Source of the DNA: CAZEIW01 sp964512305
GTDB lineage: Bacteria > Pseudomonadota > Gammaproteobacteria > Burkholderiales > Burkholderiaceae_F
Length of the DNA: 53,999 nt
Assembly: GCA_964512305.1 (NCBI GenBank)
Contig: CAZEIW010000064.1
Span: 1 to 53,999 of the forward strand
Reading direction: 5' to 3'
The notes below the pieces were generated by a model. That model made no database searches. It was not told the DNA's origin and saw nothing but the letters and a program-made list of their open reading frames with translations. Below, piece by piece: positions 45,413-53,999 of the stretch (position 1 is its first letter; every line of letters begins with the position of its first letter). The translations under genes were made by a program, and so were the position numbers.

Positions 45413-46248
45413 TGAAGGCCGTCTGGTACCTGCGCACGGCGACCTACGTCGGCGCCGTGATCGTCACCCTGACCTCCGTATTCCCGCTGCTTTACGCGCT
45501 GTCGACCTCGTTCAAGACCGGCACCGCACTGTTCGACCCGAGCCTGCTGCCGTCGAATCCGTCGATCGACAACTACATCAGCCTGTTTACCGTGGCCGAG
45601 CAGCCGTTCGGCCGAAACATCTTCAATTCGCTCGTGGTTTCGACGTGCGTGGTCGCGCTATCGCTGTTCCTCGGCGTCACGGCGGCGTATGCCCTCGCGC
45701 GCATTCCGTTCCGCGGGCGCGGCATCCTGCTCGGGGCGATCCTGTCGGTGTCGATGTTCCCGCAGGTCGCGGTGCTGGCCGGCATGTTCGAGCTGATCCG
45801 CTTCTTCGGGCTGTACAACCGCGCGCTCGGCCTCATCGTGCCCTACATGATCTTCACGCTGCCGTTCACGGTCTGGGTGCTGACGACGTTCATGAAGCAG
45901 CTGCCCAAGGAGCTCGAGGAGGCGGCGATCATGGACGGCTGCGGCCCCGCGCGCATCATCCGCGACGTCTTCCTTCCGATCCTGTGGCCGGCGCTGGTCT
46001 CGACCGGTCTGCTGGCGTTCATCGCGGCGTGGAACGAATTCCTGTTCGCGTTGACCTTCGTTCTGGACAACGATCAGCGCACCGTGCCCGTGACGATTTC
46101 CCTGATCAGCGGCGCGAGCCGCTACGACATCCCCTGGGGCAAGATCATGGCGGCGTCGGTGCTGGTCACCGTGCCGCTGATCCTGCTCGTCCTGGTGTTC
46201 CAGCAGAAGATCGTGTCGGGACTGACCGCCGGCGCGGTCAAGGGCTGA
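45412..46248 (+). CDS. aglG: ABC sugar transporter permease (MalG-like)
   Basis: 278 residues. VFPLLYALSTSFKTGTALF in the first part and coupling loop LEEAAIMDGCGPARIIRDVFLPILWPAL; C-terminal LQQKIVSGLTAGAVKG-like FQQKIVSGLTAGAVKG, which is the MalG-type end. Starts in the stop of the preceding permease and ends 5 nt before the glucosidase gene. Confidence 0.95.
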   Translation: MKAVWYLRTATYVGAVIVTLTSVFPLLYALSTSFKTGTALFDPSLLPSNPSIDNYISLFTVAEQPFGRNIFNSLVVSTCVVALSLFLGVTAAYALARIPFRGRGILLGAILSVSMFPQVAVLAGMFELIRFFGLYNRALGLIVPYMIFTLPFTVWVLTTFMKQLPKELEEAAIMDGCGPARIIRDVFLPILWPALVSTGLLAFIAAWNEFLFALTFVLDNDQRTVPVTISLISGASRYDIPWGKIMAASVLVTVPLILLVLVFQQKIVSGLTAGAVKG

Positions 46249-46253
46249 GGGCG

Positions 46254-47894
46254 ATGAGCGCCCCGACCCCTGCACCGAACGACGAATGGTGGCGCGGCGG
46301 CGTGATCTACCAGATCTACCCGCGCTCGTTTTCGGACGAAAGCGGCGACGGCGTCGGCGACCTCGCGGGGGTCACTGCGCGCCTCGACCACGTCGCGCGC
46401 CTGGGTGCCGACGCCATCTGGCTGTCCCCCTTTTTCCCGAGCCCGATGAAGGACTTCGGCTACGACGTCAGCGACTACTGCGGCGTCGATCCGCTGTTCG
46501 GGACCTTGGAAGACTTCCGGTCGCTGCTGGCGCGCGCGCACGCGCTGGGCCTGCGGGTGATGATCGACCAGGTGCTGTCGCACTCCTCCGACCGCCATCC
46601 CTGGTTCGTCGAAAGCAGGTCGAGCCGCACCAACGCGCGCGCCGACTGGTACGTGTGGGGGAACGCCAGGCACGATGGCACGCCGCCCAACAACTGGCTG
46701 TCGATCTTCGGCGGCAGCGCATGGCAGTGGGACACGCGCCGGCGCCAGTATTACCTGCACAACTTCCTGACCTCGCAGCCGGACCTGAACTACCACAGCC
46801 AGGGGGTCCAGCAGGCGGTGCTTGATAGCGTCCGTTTCTGGCTCGACCTCGGCGTCGACGGCTTCCGGCTCGACGTCGTCAACTTCTACTTTCACGACGC
46901 CCTGCTGCGCGACAACCCGGGGCGCGGCGAGCCGCAGGGCGACGATCCGGCGGTGACGGCGGTCAACCCCTACGGCTGGCAGCGGCACCTCTACGACAAG
47001 AGCCAGCCCGAGAATCTGGATTTCCTGCGCCGGCTGCGCGCGCTCGTCGGCGCCTACCCGAACACGGCGATGGTCGGCGAAATCGGCGACGACGACGGGC
47101 TGGCGCGCGTCGCCGAGTACACGCAGGGCCGCGACCTGCTGCACATGGCCTATTGCTTCGACCTGCTGGGGCCGGCCCACGACGCGCGCTACCTGCACCG
47201 GGTGCTGGAGCGTTTCGATCAGGTCGTGGGCGACGGCTGGCCCTCGTGGGCGCTATCCAACCACGACGTCGTCCGCGTTGCGACCCGATGGGGCGGTGCG
47301 CGGCCCGACGCCCGGCTGCTGCAGCTGGCGGCCGCGATGCAGATGAGCCTGCGCGGCTCCCCATGCATCTACCAGGGCGACGAGCTCGGACTGCCCGAGG
47401 CCGAGCTCGAACGCGAGCAGCTCGTGGATCCCTACGGCATCGAGATGTGGCCGGAGTTCAAGGGGCGCGACGGTTGCCGCACGCCGTTCCCGTGGGCCGC
47501 CGCGGCGCCGCAGGCGGGTTTTTCGCGCGCCGCCCGCACCTGGCTGCCGGTCGCGGCGCCGCATACGGCGCTCGCGGTCGACCTCCAGGACGCCGACCCC
47601 GGATCGCTGCTCAATTTCTATCGCGGGCTGCTGCGGTGGCGGCGCACGTGCAAGCCCCTCGTCAAGGGTTCGCTGCGCCTGCTCGCGCCGCACGATCAGG
47701 TGCTAGCCTACGAGCGTGCGCACGATGGCCGGCGCGTGCTGTGCGCCTTCAACTTCAGCGACCGCAGCGCCTCGTTCGAGGTCGACCCGGGCTTTAAGGG
47801 CGTGGTGGCGGGCGGCAGCGGCCTGACCGGCGCACGCATGCGCGGCGCGAGCATCGAATTCGAACCATGGGGCGGCCTTTTCGCCGAGGCCTGA
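46254..47894 (+). CDS. aglA: Alpha-glucosidase, GH13 family
   Basis: 546 residues, cytosolic (no signal peptide). Hydrolyses imported alpha-glucosides. Catalytic residues: nucleophile D207 (GFRLDVVNF), acid/base E276 (MVGEIGD) and transition-state D338 (LSNHDVVR). IYQIYPRSFSDESGDGVGDL and AIWLSPFFPSPMKDFGYDVSDY are oligo-1,6-glucosidase/alpha-glucosidase hallmarks. The context with a sugar importer points to trehalose, maltose or sucrose-type substrates. A short C-terminal beta domain is complete. Confidence 0.96.
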   Translation: MSAPTPAPNDEWWRGGVIYQIYPRSFSDESGDGVGDLAGVTARLDHVARLGADAIWLSPFFPSPMKDFGYDVSDYCGVDPLFGTLEDFRSLLARAHALGLRVMIDQVLSHSSDRHPWFVESRSSRTNARADWYVWGNARHDGTPPNNWLSIFGGSAWQWDTRRRQYYLHNFLTSQPDLNYHSQGVQQAVLDSVRFWLDLGVDGFRLDVVNFYFHDALLRDNPGRGEPQGDDPAVTAVNPYGWQRHLYDKSQPENLDFLRRLRALVGAYPNTAMVGEIGDDDGLARVAEYTQGRDLLHMAYCFDLLGPAHDARYLHRVLERFDQVVGDGWPSWALSNHDVVRVATRWGGARPDARLLQLAAAMQMSLRGSPCIYQGDELGLPEAELEREQLVDPYGIEMWPEFKGRDGCRTPFPWAAAAPQAGFSRAARTWLPVAAPHTALAVDLQDADPGSLLNFYRGLLRWRRTCKPLVKGSLRLLAPHDQVLAYERAHDGRRVLCAFNFSDRSASFEVDPGFKGVVAGGSGLTGARMRGASIEFEPWGGLFAEA

Positions 47895-47905
47895 GGAAAC
47901 GAGCA

Positions 47906-49042
47906 ATGTCGAAGATCGAATTCCGGGAAGTCTGCAAGCGGTACGGAACGCAAACGGTGACGATCCAGGCGGCGACGCTGACGATCGACCATGGCGAACT
48001 GTGCGTCTTCGTCGGCCCGTCCGGTTGCGGCAAATCGACGCTGCTGCGCATGGTCGCCGGCCTCGAGTCGATCACGAGTGGCGAGATCGCCATCGAGGGC
48101 GAGCGCGTCAACGAACTGCCGCCGGCGCGACGGGGCGTCGCCATGGTGTTCCAGAGCTATGCGCTGTACCCGCACATGACGGTGCGCGAGAACATGGCCT
48201 TCGCGCTGAAGGTCTTTGGGGTCGATCGGGCGAGCATCGACAAGAAGGTGCAAGAGGCGGCGCAGATCCTGCAGCTGACACCGCTGCTCGACCGCCTGCC
48301 CAAGCAGCTTTCCGGCGGCCAGCGCCAGCGCGTCGCGATCGGACGCGCCATCGTGAAGGAGCCGCGGGTGTTCCTGTTCGACGAGCCGCTGTCGAATCTG
48401 GACGCGGCCCTGCGCGTGCAGACCCGCCTCGAGATCGCGAAGCTCCACGAGCGGCTCAACGCCGCGAGCATGGTCTACGTCACCCACGACCAGGTCGAGG
48501 CGATGACGCTCGCCGACAAGATCGTCCTGCTGCGCGCCGGCGAGGACGTCGCCTCCAAGGGCTCGATCGCCCAGATCGGCTCGCCGCTCGACCTCTATCA
48601 TCGTCCCGCGAGCCGCTTCGTCGCCGAGTTCATCGGCTCGCCGAGAATGAACACGCTGCCGGCCGCGCTCGAAGAGGCGAACGGCTCGGTGGCGAAGATC
48701 CGGGTCGCCGGCGTCTCGCTGCAGGCCCGCGTCAACGCGAGCGGCCTGCAGGCGGGCGCCCAGGTCAGGATCGGCGTGCGGCCCGAGCATCTGGCCGTCG
48801 TCGACGGCACCGGGGGCGACAATCGCATCCCCGCGATCGTCTCTCACGTGGAGCGCCTGGGCGAATGCTCGCTGCTGTATGTCAACGCGGACGGCGTCCC
48901 GGGGCTGATCACCGTCCGGGTGGAAGGCGCGACCGCGCAGCGCACCGGCGACCGCATCATGCTGTACGCGCCTCCGGAGACGGTGCACCTGTTCGGCGCC
49001 GACGACCGGTCCTGCGCGCGAACCGTGGATCTTCCGCACTGA
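47906..49042 (+). CDS. aglK: Sugar ABC transporter ATPase (MsmX/UgpC/AglK type)
   Basis: 378 residues from the ATG; in-frame upstream codons lack a ribosome site (GAGGAAACGAG precedes this ATG). Walker A GPSGCGKSTLL, signature LSGGQRQRVAIGRAIV, Walker B VFLFDEPLSNLDA, switch VTHDQVEAMT, and a C-terminal TOBE-type domain (IGVRPEHLAV). It energises the two permeases. It is the last gene of the alpha-glucoside cluster. Confidence 0.95.
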   Translation: MSKIEFREVCKRYGTQTVTIQAATLTIDHGELCVFVGPSGCGKSTLLRMVAGLESITSGEIAIEGERVNELPPARRGVAMVFQSYALYPHMTVRENMAFALKVFGVDRASIDKKVQEAAQILQLTPLLDRLPKQLSGGQRQRVAIGRAIVKEPRVFLFDEPLSNLDAALRVQTRLEIAKLHERLNAASMVYVTHDQVEAMTLADKIVLLRAGEDVASKGSIAQIGSPLDLYHRPASRFVAEFIGSPRMNTLPAALEEANGSVAKIRVAGVSLQARVNASGLQAGAQVRIGVRPEHLAVVDGTGGDNRIPAIVSHVERLGECSLLYVNADGVPGLITVRVEGATAQRTGDRIMLYAPPETVHLFGADDRSCARTVDLPH

Positions 49043-49133
49043 CGCCGCCCCGTCCTGATCGGCCGACGGGCTTCGACCGACCGGTTCGCGCACGGTCCCG
49101 GCCTCGCCCTTGCGCCGCTTCGGGCAGGTTTCG

Positions 49134-50081
49134 ATGACGAAGGCGCAAACGGGCTCGCTCCTGTCCGGCGTCCGCCGCCTGCTCGTCGGCTGCGCGGCTC
49201 TGTGCCTGCCCTTGCTGGCGGCTTCCCAGGCGCAGACTGCCGTTCGGGTCGGATCGAAGATCGACACCGAAGGCTCCCTGCTGGGCAACCTGATCATCCA
49301 GGTGCTCGAGGCCAACGGGATCAGGACGGAGAACCGGCTGCAACTGGGCGTGAGCAAGATCGTCCGCGCGGCGATCGTGTCGGGCGAGATCGACCTTTAT
49401 CCCGACTACACGGGAAACGGCGCGTTCTACTTCGGCGACGGGAAGAACCCCGCGTGGAAGGACGCGCGTGCCGGCTACGAGCGAGTCAAGGCGCTCGATC
49501 TGGCGCGCAATCAGCTGGTGTGGCTGCAGCCGGCGCCCGCGAACAACACCTGGACCATCGCGATCCGCAAGGACGTCGCGGACCGCTACAAGTTGAAGAC
49601 GATGGACGATTTCGCCCGCTGGGTGTCGGGCGGTGGCCGGGTCAAGCTCGCCGCGTCCGCGGAGTTCGTCGAGCGCCCGGACGCGCTGCCGGCGTTCCAG
49701 TCGACCTACGGCTTCAAGTTGAAGCAGGACCAGCTGCTGGTGCTTGCCGGCGGCGACACCGCGCTGACGATCAAGAGCGCCGCGGACCAGACTTCGGGCG
49801 TCAATGCCGCGATGGCCTACGGCACCGATGGGCCGCTCGCCGCGCTCGGTTTGGTGATCCTGGAAGACACCCGGGGTGCCCAGCCGGTGTACGCGCCGGC
49901 GCCGGTCGTTCGCGCCAAGGTGCTGGCGCAACACGCCGCGATCCCGCAGGTGCTTGCGCCGGTGTTCCGATCGCTCGACGGCCCGACGCTGCAGCGCTTG
50001 AACGCGCAGATCGCGGTCGACGGACTGGACGCGAAAGAGGTCGCCAGGATGTATTTGCGGTCCAAGGGCCTGGTTCGATGA
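49134..50081 (+). CDS. osmF: OsmF/YehZ-like glycine-betaine-type substrate-binding protein
   Basis: 315 residues. Signal peptide with a possible lipobox-free cleavage (LLVGCAALCLPLLAASQAQT), then VRVGSKIDTEGSLLGNLIIQVLEANG and DLYPDYTGNGAFYF, the mark of OpuAC/OsmF receptors. The four-gene order and the two permease sizes (399 and 254) match E. coli yehZYXW. Periplasmic receptor for glycine betaine or a similar osmolyte; the exact ligand is not determined. Overlaps the next gene as ATGA. Confidence 0.9.
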   Translation: MTKAQTGSLLSGVRRLLVGCAALCLPLLAASQAQTAVRVGSKIDTEGSLLGNLIIQVLEANGIRTENRLQLGVSKIVRAAIVSGEIDLYPDYTGNGAFYFGDGKNPAWKDARAGYERVKALDLARNQLVWLQPAPANNTWTIAIRKDVADRYKLKTMDDFARWVSGGGRVKLAASAEFVERPDALPAFQSTYGFKLKQDQLLVLAGGDTALTIKSAADQTSGVNAAMAYGTDGPLAALGLVILEDTRGAQPVYAPAPVVRAKVLAQHAAIPQVLAPVFRSLDGPTLQRLNAQIAVDGLDAKEVARMYLRSKGLVR

Positions 50082-51273
50082 ACCTGCCGCCCGAGGCCGC
50101 GACGGCGCCGCAGCAGGATTTTCGCGGCGCCGTCTTCCCCGGCAACCGTGTCCTCCTCGCGCTGGTGCTGGTGGCCGTGGCGGCAGCTGCCGGCCTTTCT
50201 TTCCTGACCGTCGCTCCGAACCGCCTCGTTTCCGGTACGGGCGTGCGCCTGGCGGAGCTCCTGCCGGGCGGACGCTACCTCGTTCTTTGCCCCGCCGCGG
50301 TCCTGGCGGTGGCGGCCTTCGTCCGCCAGACCCGGCTGACCCGTGGCTTGACCGCTTTCGCGGCATCGATGGCCTTGGCCGGCCTGGTCTGGCTGGCGGG
50401 CGACGAGGCCGCGCAGCGGTCCATGGTTCTGCCGGTCAACGCCCGGGTCTCGCTCGGCGGCGGCTTCTGGGTGCTGGCGGCCCTGGCCTGGCTGGCGGGC
50501 GCCGATGCCGTGCAACGACTCGGCCTTGGCCTTGCCTGGCGCGTGGCGGCTCATGCGGCGGTGCTGCTGCCTGCCCTGCTGCTGCTGACGCTGGGAGAGC
50601 TGGATCACATCGGCTTGTTGAAGGAGTACGCGAACCGCCACGACGTGTTCCAGGCCGCGTGGCGGCGCCACGTCGAGATCGTGGTGGCCACCCTGCTGCC
50701 GTCGTTGGGGATCGGCGTCCCGTTGGGGATCGCCGCGGCCAGGAACGAACGGTTCGCGTCGAACCTCTTTGCGTTGCTCAATGTCATCCAGACCGTACCG
50801 TCGATTGCGCTCTTCGGCCTGCTGATCGCGCCACTGGCATGGCTCGGAAGGGCTTTGCCCGCCTGGGGCATCGGTGCGGTCGGGCTGCTTCCGGCGGTCA
50901 TCGCGCTGACGCTGTATGCGCTGCTGCCGATCGTGCATGGCACGGTGTCCGGCCTGCGCCAGGTGTCGCCCGGGGTCATCGAGGCCGCGGTCGGCATGGG
51001 ATTGACGAAGCGCCAGCTGTTCTGGAAGGTCGAGGCTCCACTGGCCCTGCCCGTTTTGCTGTCGGGGTTGCGCGTGACCGCGGTCCAGGTCGTCGGCCTT
51101 GCCGTCGTCGCGGCGCTGATAGGCGCCGGCGGCTTCGGCGCCCTCGTTTTCCAGGGCCTTGCGAGCAGCGCGCTCGATCTTGTCGTGCTCGGCGTGGTTC
51201 CGGTCGTTGCGCTCTCCCTGGCGGTCGACGGCGGCTTCAGGCTCCTGGCCGCCGCCTTCGAGGGGCGAGCTGC

Positions 51274-51277
<4 letters not shown>
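50078..51277 (+). CDS. yehY: Osmoprotectant ABC permease with extra N-terminal membrane domain (YehY-like)
   Basis: 399 residues. The N-terminal half has about five extra membrane segments (LVLVAVAAAAGLSFL, FWVLAALAWLAG, LLPALLLLTLGEL) before the BPD_transp_1 domain (VEIVVATLLPSLGIGVPLGIAAARNE, VIEAAVGMGLTKRQLFWKVEAPLALPVLLSGLR). This two-part size is typical of YehY, not of OpuBB. Coupled to osmF and to the following ATPase (GTGA overlap). Confidence 0.92.
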
Positions 51278-52202
<925 letters not shown>

Positions 52203-52206
<4 letters not shown>

Positions 52207-52967
52207 GGCCCGTCTCCCGTGCGCGGGCGATCGTGGCGGCCGTGCTGCGCGACCCGCTCGCCTGGACGCTCGCCGCGCTGGTACTTCTGACGCTGGGCAT
52301 GGCCGATTTGAAGCCGCTGTTCGCGGCCGCTTTCCCGTCGCTCGACCGGCCGCTGTACGAACAGGACACGTTCGGCGCGCTTCTGATCGAGCACTTGAAG
52401 ATCGTCGGGCTGTCGAGCGGCGTCGCGGTCGTCGCGGGCGTGGCCGCCGGCATCTTCGTCACGCGCGCGCCCGGGCGCGAGTTCCGTCCTCTCGTCGAGA
52501 CCGTGGTCGCCGCCGGCCAGACCGTGCCTCCCGTCGCGGTCCTCGCGATCGCCGTCCCGGTGATCGGCTTCGGCGAGACGCCCGCCCTGATCGCGCTGGC
52601 GCTCTACGGCCTGCTGCCCGTCGTGCGCGGCACCATCGCCGGAATCGAGTCCGTGCCCGCCATGGTGCGAGAGGCCGCGGACGGTCTCGGACTGGGCAAA
52701 TCGCGGACCCTCCGGTCGGTCGAACTGCCGCTCGCCCTCCCCGTGCTGCTGGCCGGGGTCCGCACCTCGGTCATCATCAACATCGGGACCGCCGCGGTCG
52801 CCTCGACCGTGGGCGCGAGGACCCTGGGCTCGCCGATCATCGTCGGGCTGAGCGGCTTCAACACCGCATACGTGATCCAGGGTGCGGTCGTCGTGGCACT
52901 GCTCGCCGTCGCGACCGACTTGCTGTTCGACCGCGTCGACCGGATGCTCGGCCGCTGGCGCAGGTGA
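52203..52967 (+). CDS. yehW: Osmoprotectant ABC permease (YehW-like)
   Basis: 254 residues. Six membrane segments; IEHLKIVGLSSGVAVVAGVAAGIF at the N-terminal part and coupling loop VREAADGLGLGKSRTLRSVELPLALPVLLAGVR. The second permease subunit of the four-gene importer, overlapping yehX by ATGA. Convergent with dodecin across a 46-nt gap. Confidence 0.93.
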
Positions 52968-53013
52968 GCCCGCCGGCGCCGATCGGGCCGCGCGTGTCGG
53001 GAAGCCCGCCCGA

Positions 53014-53238
53014 TCAGGCTTCGTATTTGAAGGACAGCGAAACGCGGGCGCGGTAGGCCACGACCTTCCCGTCCTCGACCTTCAGGTCGAGCTTGCTCAC
53101 TTCGGCGACACGAAGGTCGCGCAACGACTTGGCGGCGACCTCGACGGCGTTCTTCGCGGCATCCTCCCAGGACGTGGGGCTGGTGCCGATGATGTCGGTG
53201 ACGCGGTATACGCCCGGTCTCTTCTTCGCGTTGGCCAT
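53014..53238 (-). CDS. Dodecin, flavin-binding
   Basis: 74 residues, the right size for dodecin. Starts MANAKKRPGVYRVTDIIGTSP and continues SWEDAAKNAVEVAAKSLRDLR, then VSKLDLKVEDGKVVAYRARVSLSFKYE, the three-strand plus helix layout. Dodecamers store or buffer flavin in the cytosol. The start is preceded by GGGAGCAAAAG. Divergent from the DUF2946 gene over 233 nt in which I see no other feature. Confidence 0.95.
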   Translation of the reverse strand: MANAKKRPGVYRVTDIIGTSPTSWEDAAKNAVEVAAKSLRDLRVAEVSKLDLKVEDGKVVAYRARVSLSFKYEA

Positions 53239-53471
53239 GACCTTTTGCTCCCTTGGTTTGGGAGGTGCAGACGCCGCACCTCGATCGAACACGGTGACGC
53301 GCGCGGCCGGCCCTGCTTGCGCCCGCTCGCGCCGGTGGTTCGCCTGCCGAAGGTTACGCGCTCCGCGGACAGCCGCAACGAGGCAGGCGGCTCGAAACAA
53401 TCCGGCCGCGCACCGCACCCCCGCCCGCGGTGGTGTGGGCCGGCGCCGAGTCTTCTAAGATAGCGCCCGTC

Positions 53472-53819
53472 ATGCCTGGATTCGATTCCCGCCGCGGTCT
53501 CCGGCGTCCTCTCGTCTGGTTGCTCGCGGCCGCGCTGCTGCTGCCGGTGGTCCAGGCCGCCGCGACATGGCACGTGCTGTCGGCCGGGTGCGTCGATCGA
53601 GCCGGCGAGCACGACAAGCCGTCCTTCTCCCATCCGCTGCACTGCGATTTCTGCCTGACCGTCGCCGGCCTGATCGGAGGCGCTGCAACCCGCGTGCTGC
53701 CTGCCGCGCCCCATCCGGCGGGCTCGCACGAGGCGGCACGGGTAACCGCCGGCCGCGTCCTGCGTTCGCCGGCCCTCCGGGCGTACCGAACCCGCGCACC
53801 GCCGATCGCTCCTCTCTGA
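53472..53819 (+). CDS. DUF2946-like small membrane protein
   Basis: 115 residues. An N-terminal hydrophobic segment (LVWLLAAALLLPVVQAAATW) is followed by HPLHCDFCLTVAGLIGG, the Cys-x2-Cys motif of DUF2946 proteins, and a basic unstructured C-terminus. DUF2946 genes commonly precede TonB or metal-related outer membrane genes, but function is not established. The following partial gene is 75 nt downstream and may share its promoter. Confidence 0.75.
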   Translation: MPGFDSRRGLRRPLVWLLAAALLLPVVQAAATWHVLSAGCVDRAGEHDKPSFSHPLHCDFCLTVAGLIGGAATRVLPAAPHPAGSHEAARVTAGRVLRSPALRAYRTRAPPIAPL

Positions 53820-53894
53820 ACGTTGTCCGCAGCACCGTCCGCCTCATCGGCTGGACCTGGTGCAACCCAACGATTCTGTCCGGAGCGAGAAACC

Positions 53895-53999
53895 ATGAGC
53901 AGGTTGTTGCCGGCGAGTCTCGCGCTCGCCTTGGCCGCGCCAATGGGCGCCATGGCAGATACGGCTGCCGACGTCCAGGCACTCAAGCGGGAAATCGAG
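53895..53999 (+). CDS. Exported protein, N-terminal fragment (coiled-coil start)
   Basis: Cut by the right edge of the window: 35 codons visible. A signal peptide (MSRLLPASLALALAAPMGAM, cleavage after AMA) is followed by DTAADVQALKREIE, the start of a coiled coil. This is the typical opening of trimeric or porin-type outer membrane proteins such as phosphate-selective-porin-like or TonB-associated proteins. The ATG follows GGAGCGAGAAACC. Identity cannot be settled from the fragment. Confidence 0.7.
   Translation, partial: MSRLLPASLALALAAPMGAMADTAADVQALKREIE

Overview
The window is about 54 kb of very GC-rich, densely packed bacterial chromosome. I read it as a betaproteobacterium of Burkholderiales type. 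This is inferred from gene content and style: an orphan membrane-tethered TAXI protein, a DUF1302 outer membrane protein, a MalT-like (LAL) regulator, PhhA, an OsmF/YehZYXW transporter, and many ATGA stop/start overlaps. No rRNA, tRNA, transposase, integrase, phage gene or CRISPR array was seen. No intergenic gap exceeds 300 bases.

Layout, left to right. (1) 1-5406, minus strand: a SUF iron-sulfur operon in the order Rrf2 regulator-sufB-sufC-sufD-sufS-sufU. Nearly every junction is a start/stop overlap, sufU is cut by the window edge, and a palindrome lies just upstream of the regulator. (2) 5581-7978, plus: a streptogramin-lyase-like propeller and a MerA/Lpd-type flavoprotein. (3) 8011-12487, minus: a TAXI protein, a secreted protein made of three copies of a four-cysteine module, a GST and a beta-carbonic anhydrase. 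Palindromic REP-like units lie between genes here. (4) 12650-16383: an SMP-30 lactonase, an MHS transporter, a DUF488 protein and phenylalanine 4-monooxygenase. (5) 16402-23860, plus: a complete Dpp/Opp-type ABC importer, an aldo/keto reductase and a membrane CBS protein. (6) 23919-30081: two AMP-forming acyl-CoA synthetases flanking a DUF1697 gene and a DUF1302 outer membrane protein.

(7) 30269-39227, minus: seven collinear genes. In transcription order they are a 903-residue LAL regulator, a YeiH/TauZ-like exporter, a TauD-like dioxygenase, a beta-keto acid cleavage enzyme (BKACE), a small serine hydrolase, a quinone oxidoreductase and an MFS transporter. They look like one inducible catabolic unit, possibly for a sulfonated compound. 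This is the best candidate for an undescribed pathway. (8) 39426-42933, plus: a UspA-hemerythrin fusion, a lysophospholipase-like hydrolase, a sterol-desaturase-family oxygenase and a cysteine-rich lipoprotein. (9) 43141-49042, plus: an alpha-glucoside ABC importer with its own GH13 alpha-glucosidase (agl-like). It is followed by (10) 49134-52967, a four-gene OsmF/YehZYXW-type osmoprotectant importer. (11) 53014-53999: dodecin, a DUF2946 protein and the start of an exported protein cut by the window edge.

Most of the window serves uptake and catabolism (peptides, alpha-glucosides, betaine-type solutes, fatty or aromatic acids, possibly sulfonates), plus Fe-S cluster assembly and stress or oxygen sensing. 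All functions are read from recognisable motifs and neighbourhood; no database search was possible. Repeats and palindromes were found by eye and their roles are hypotheses.
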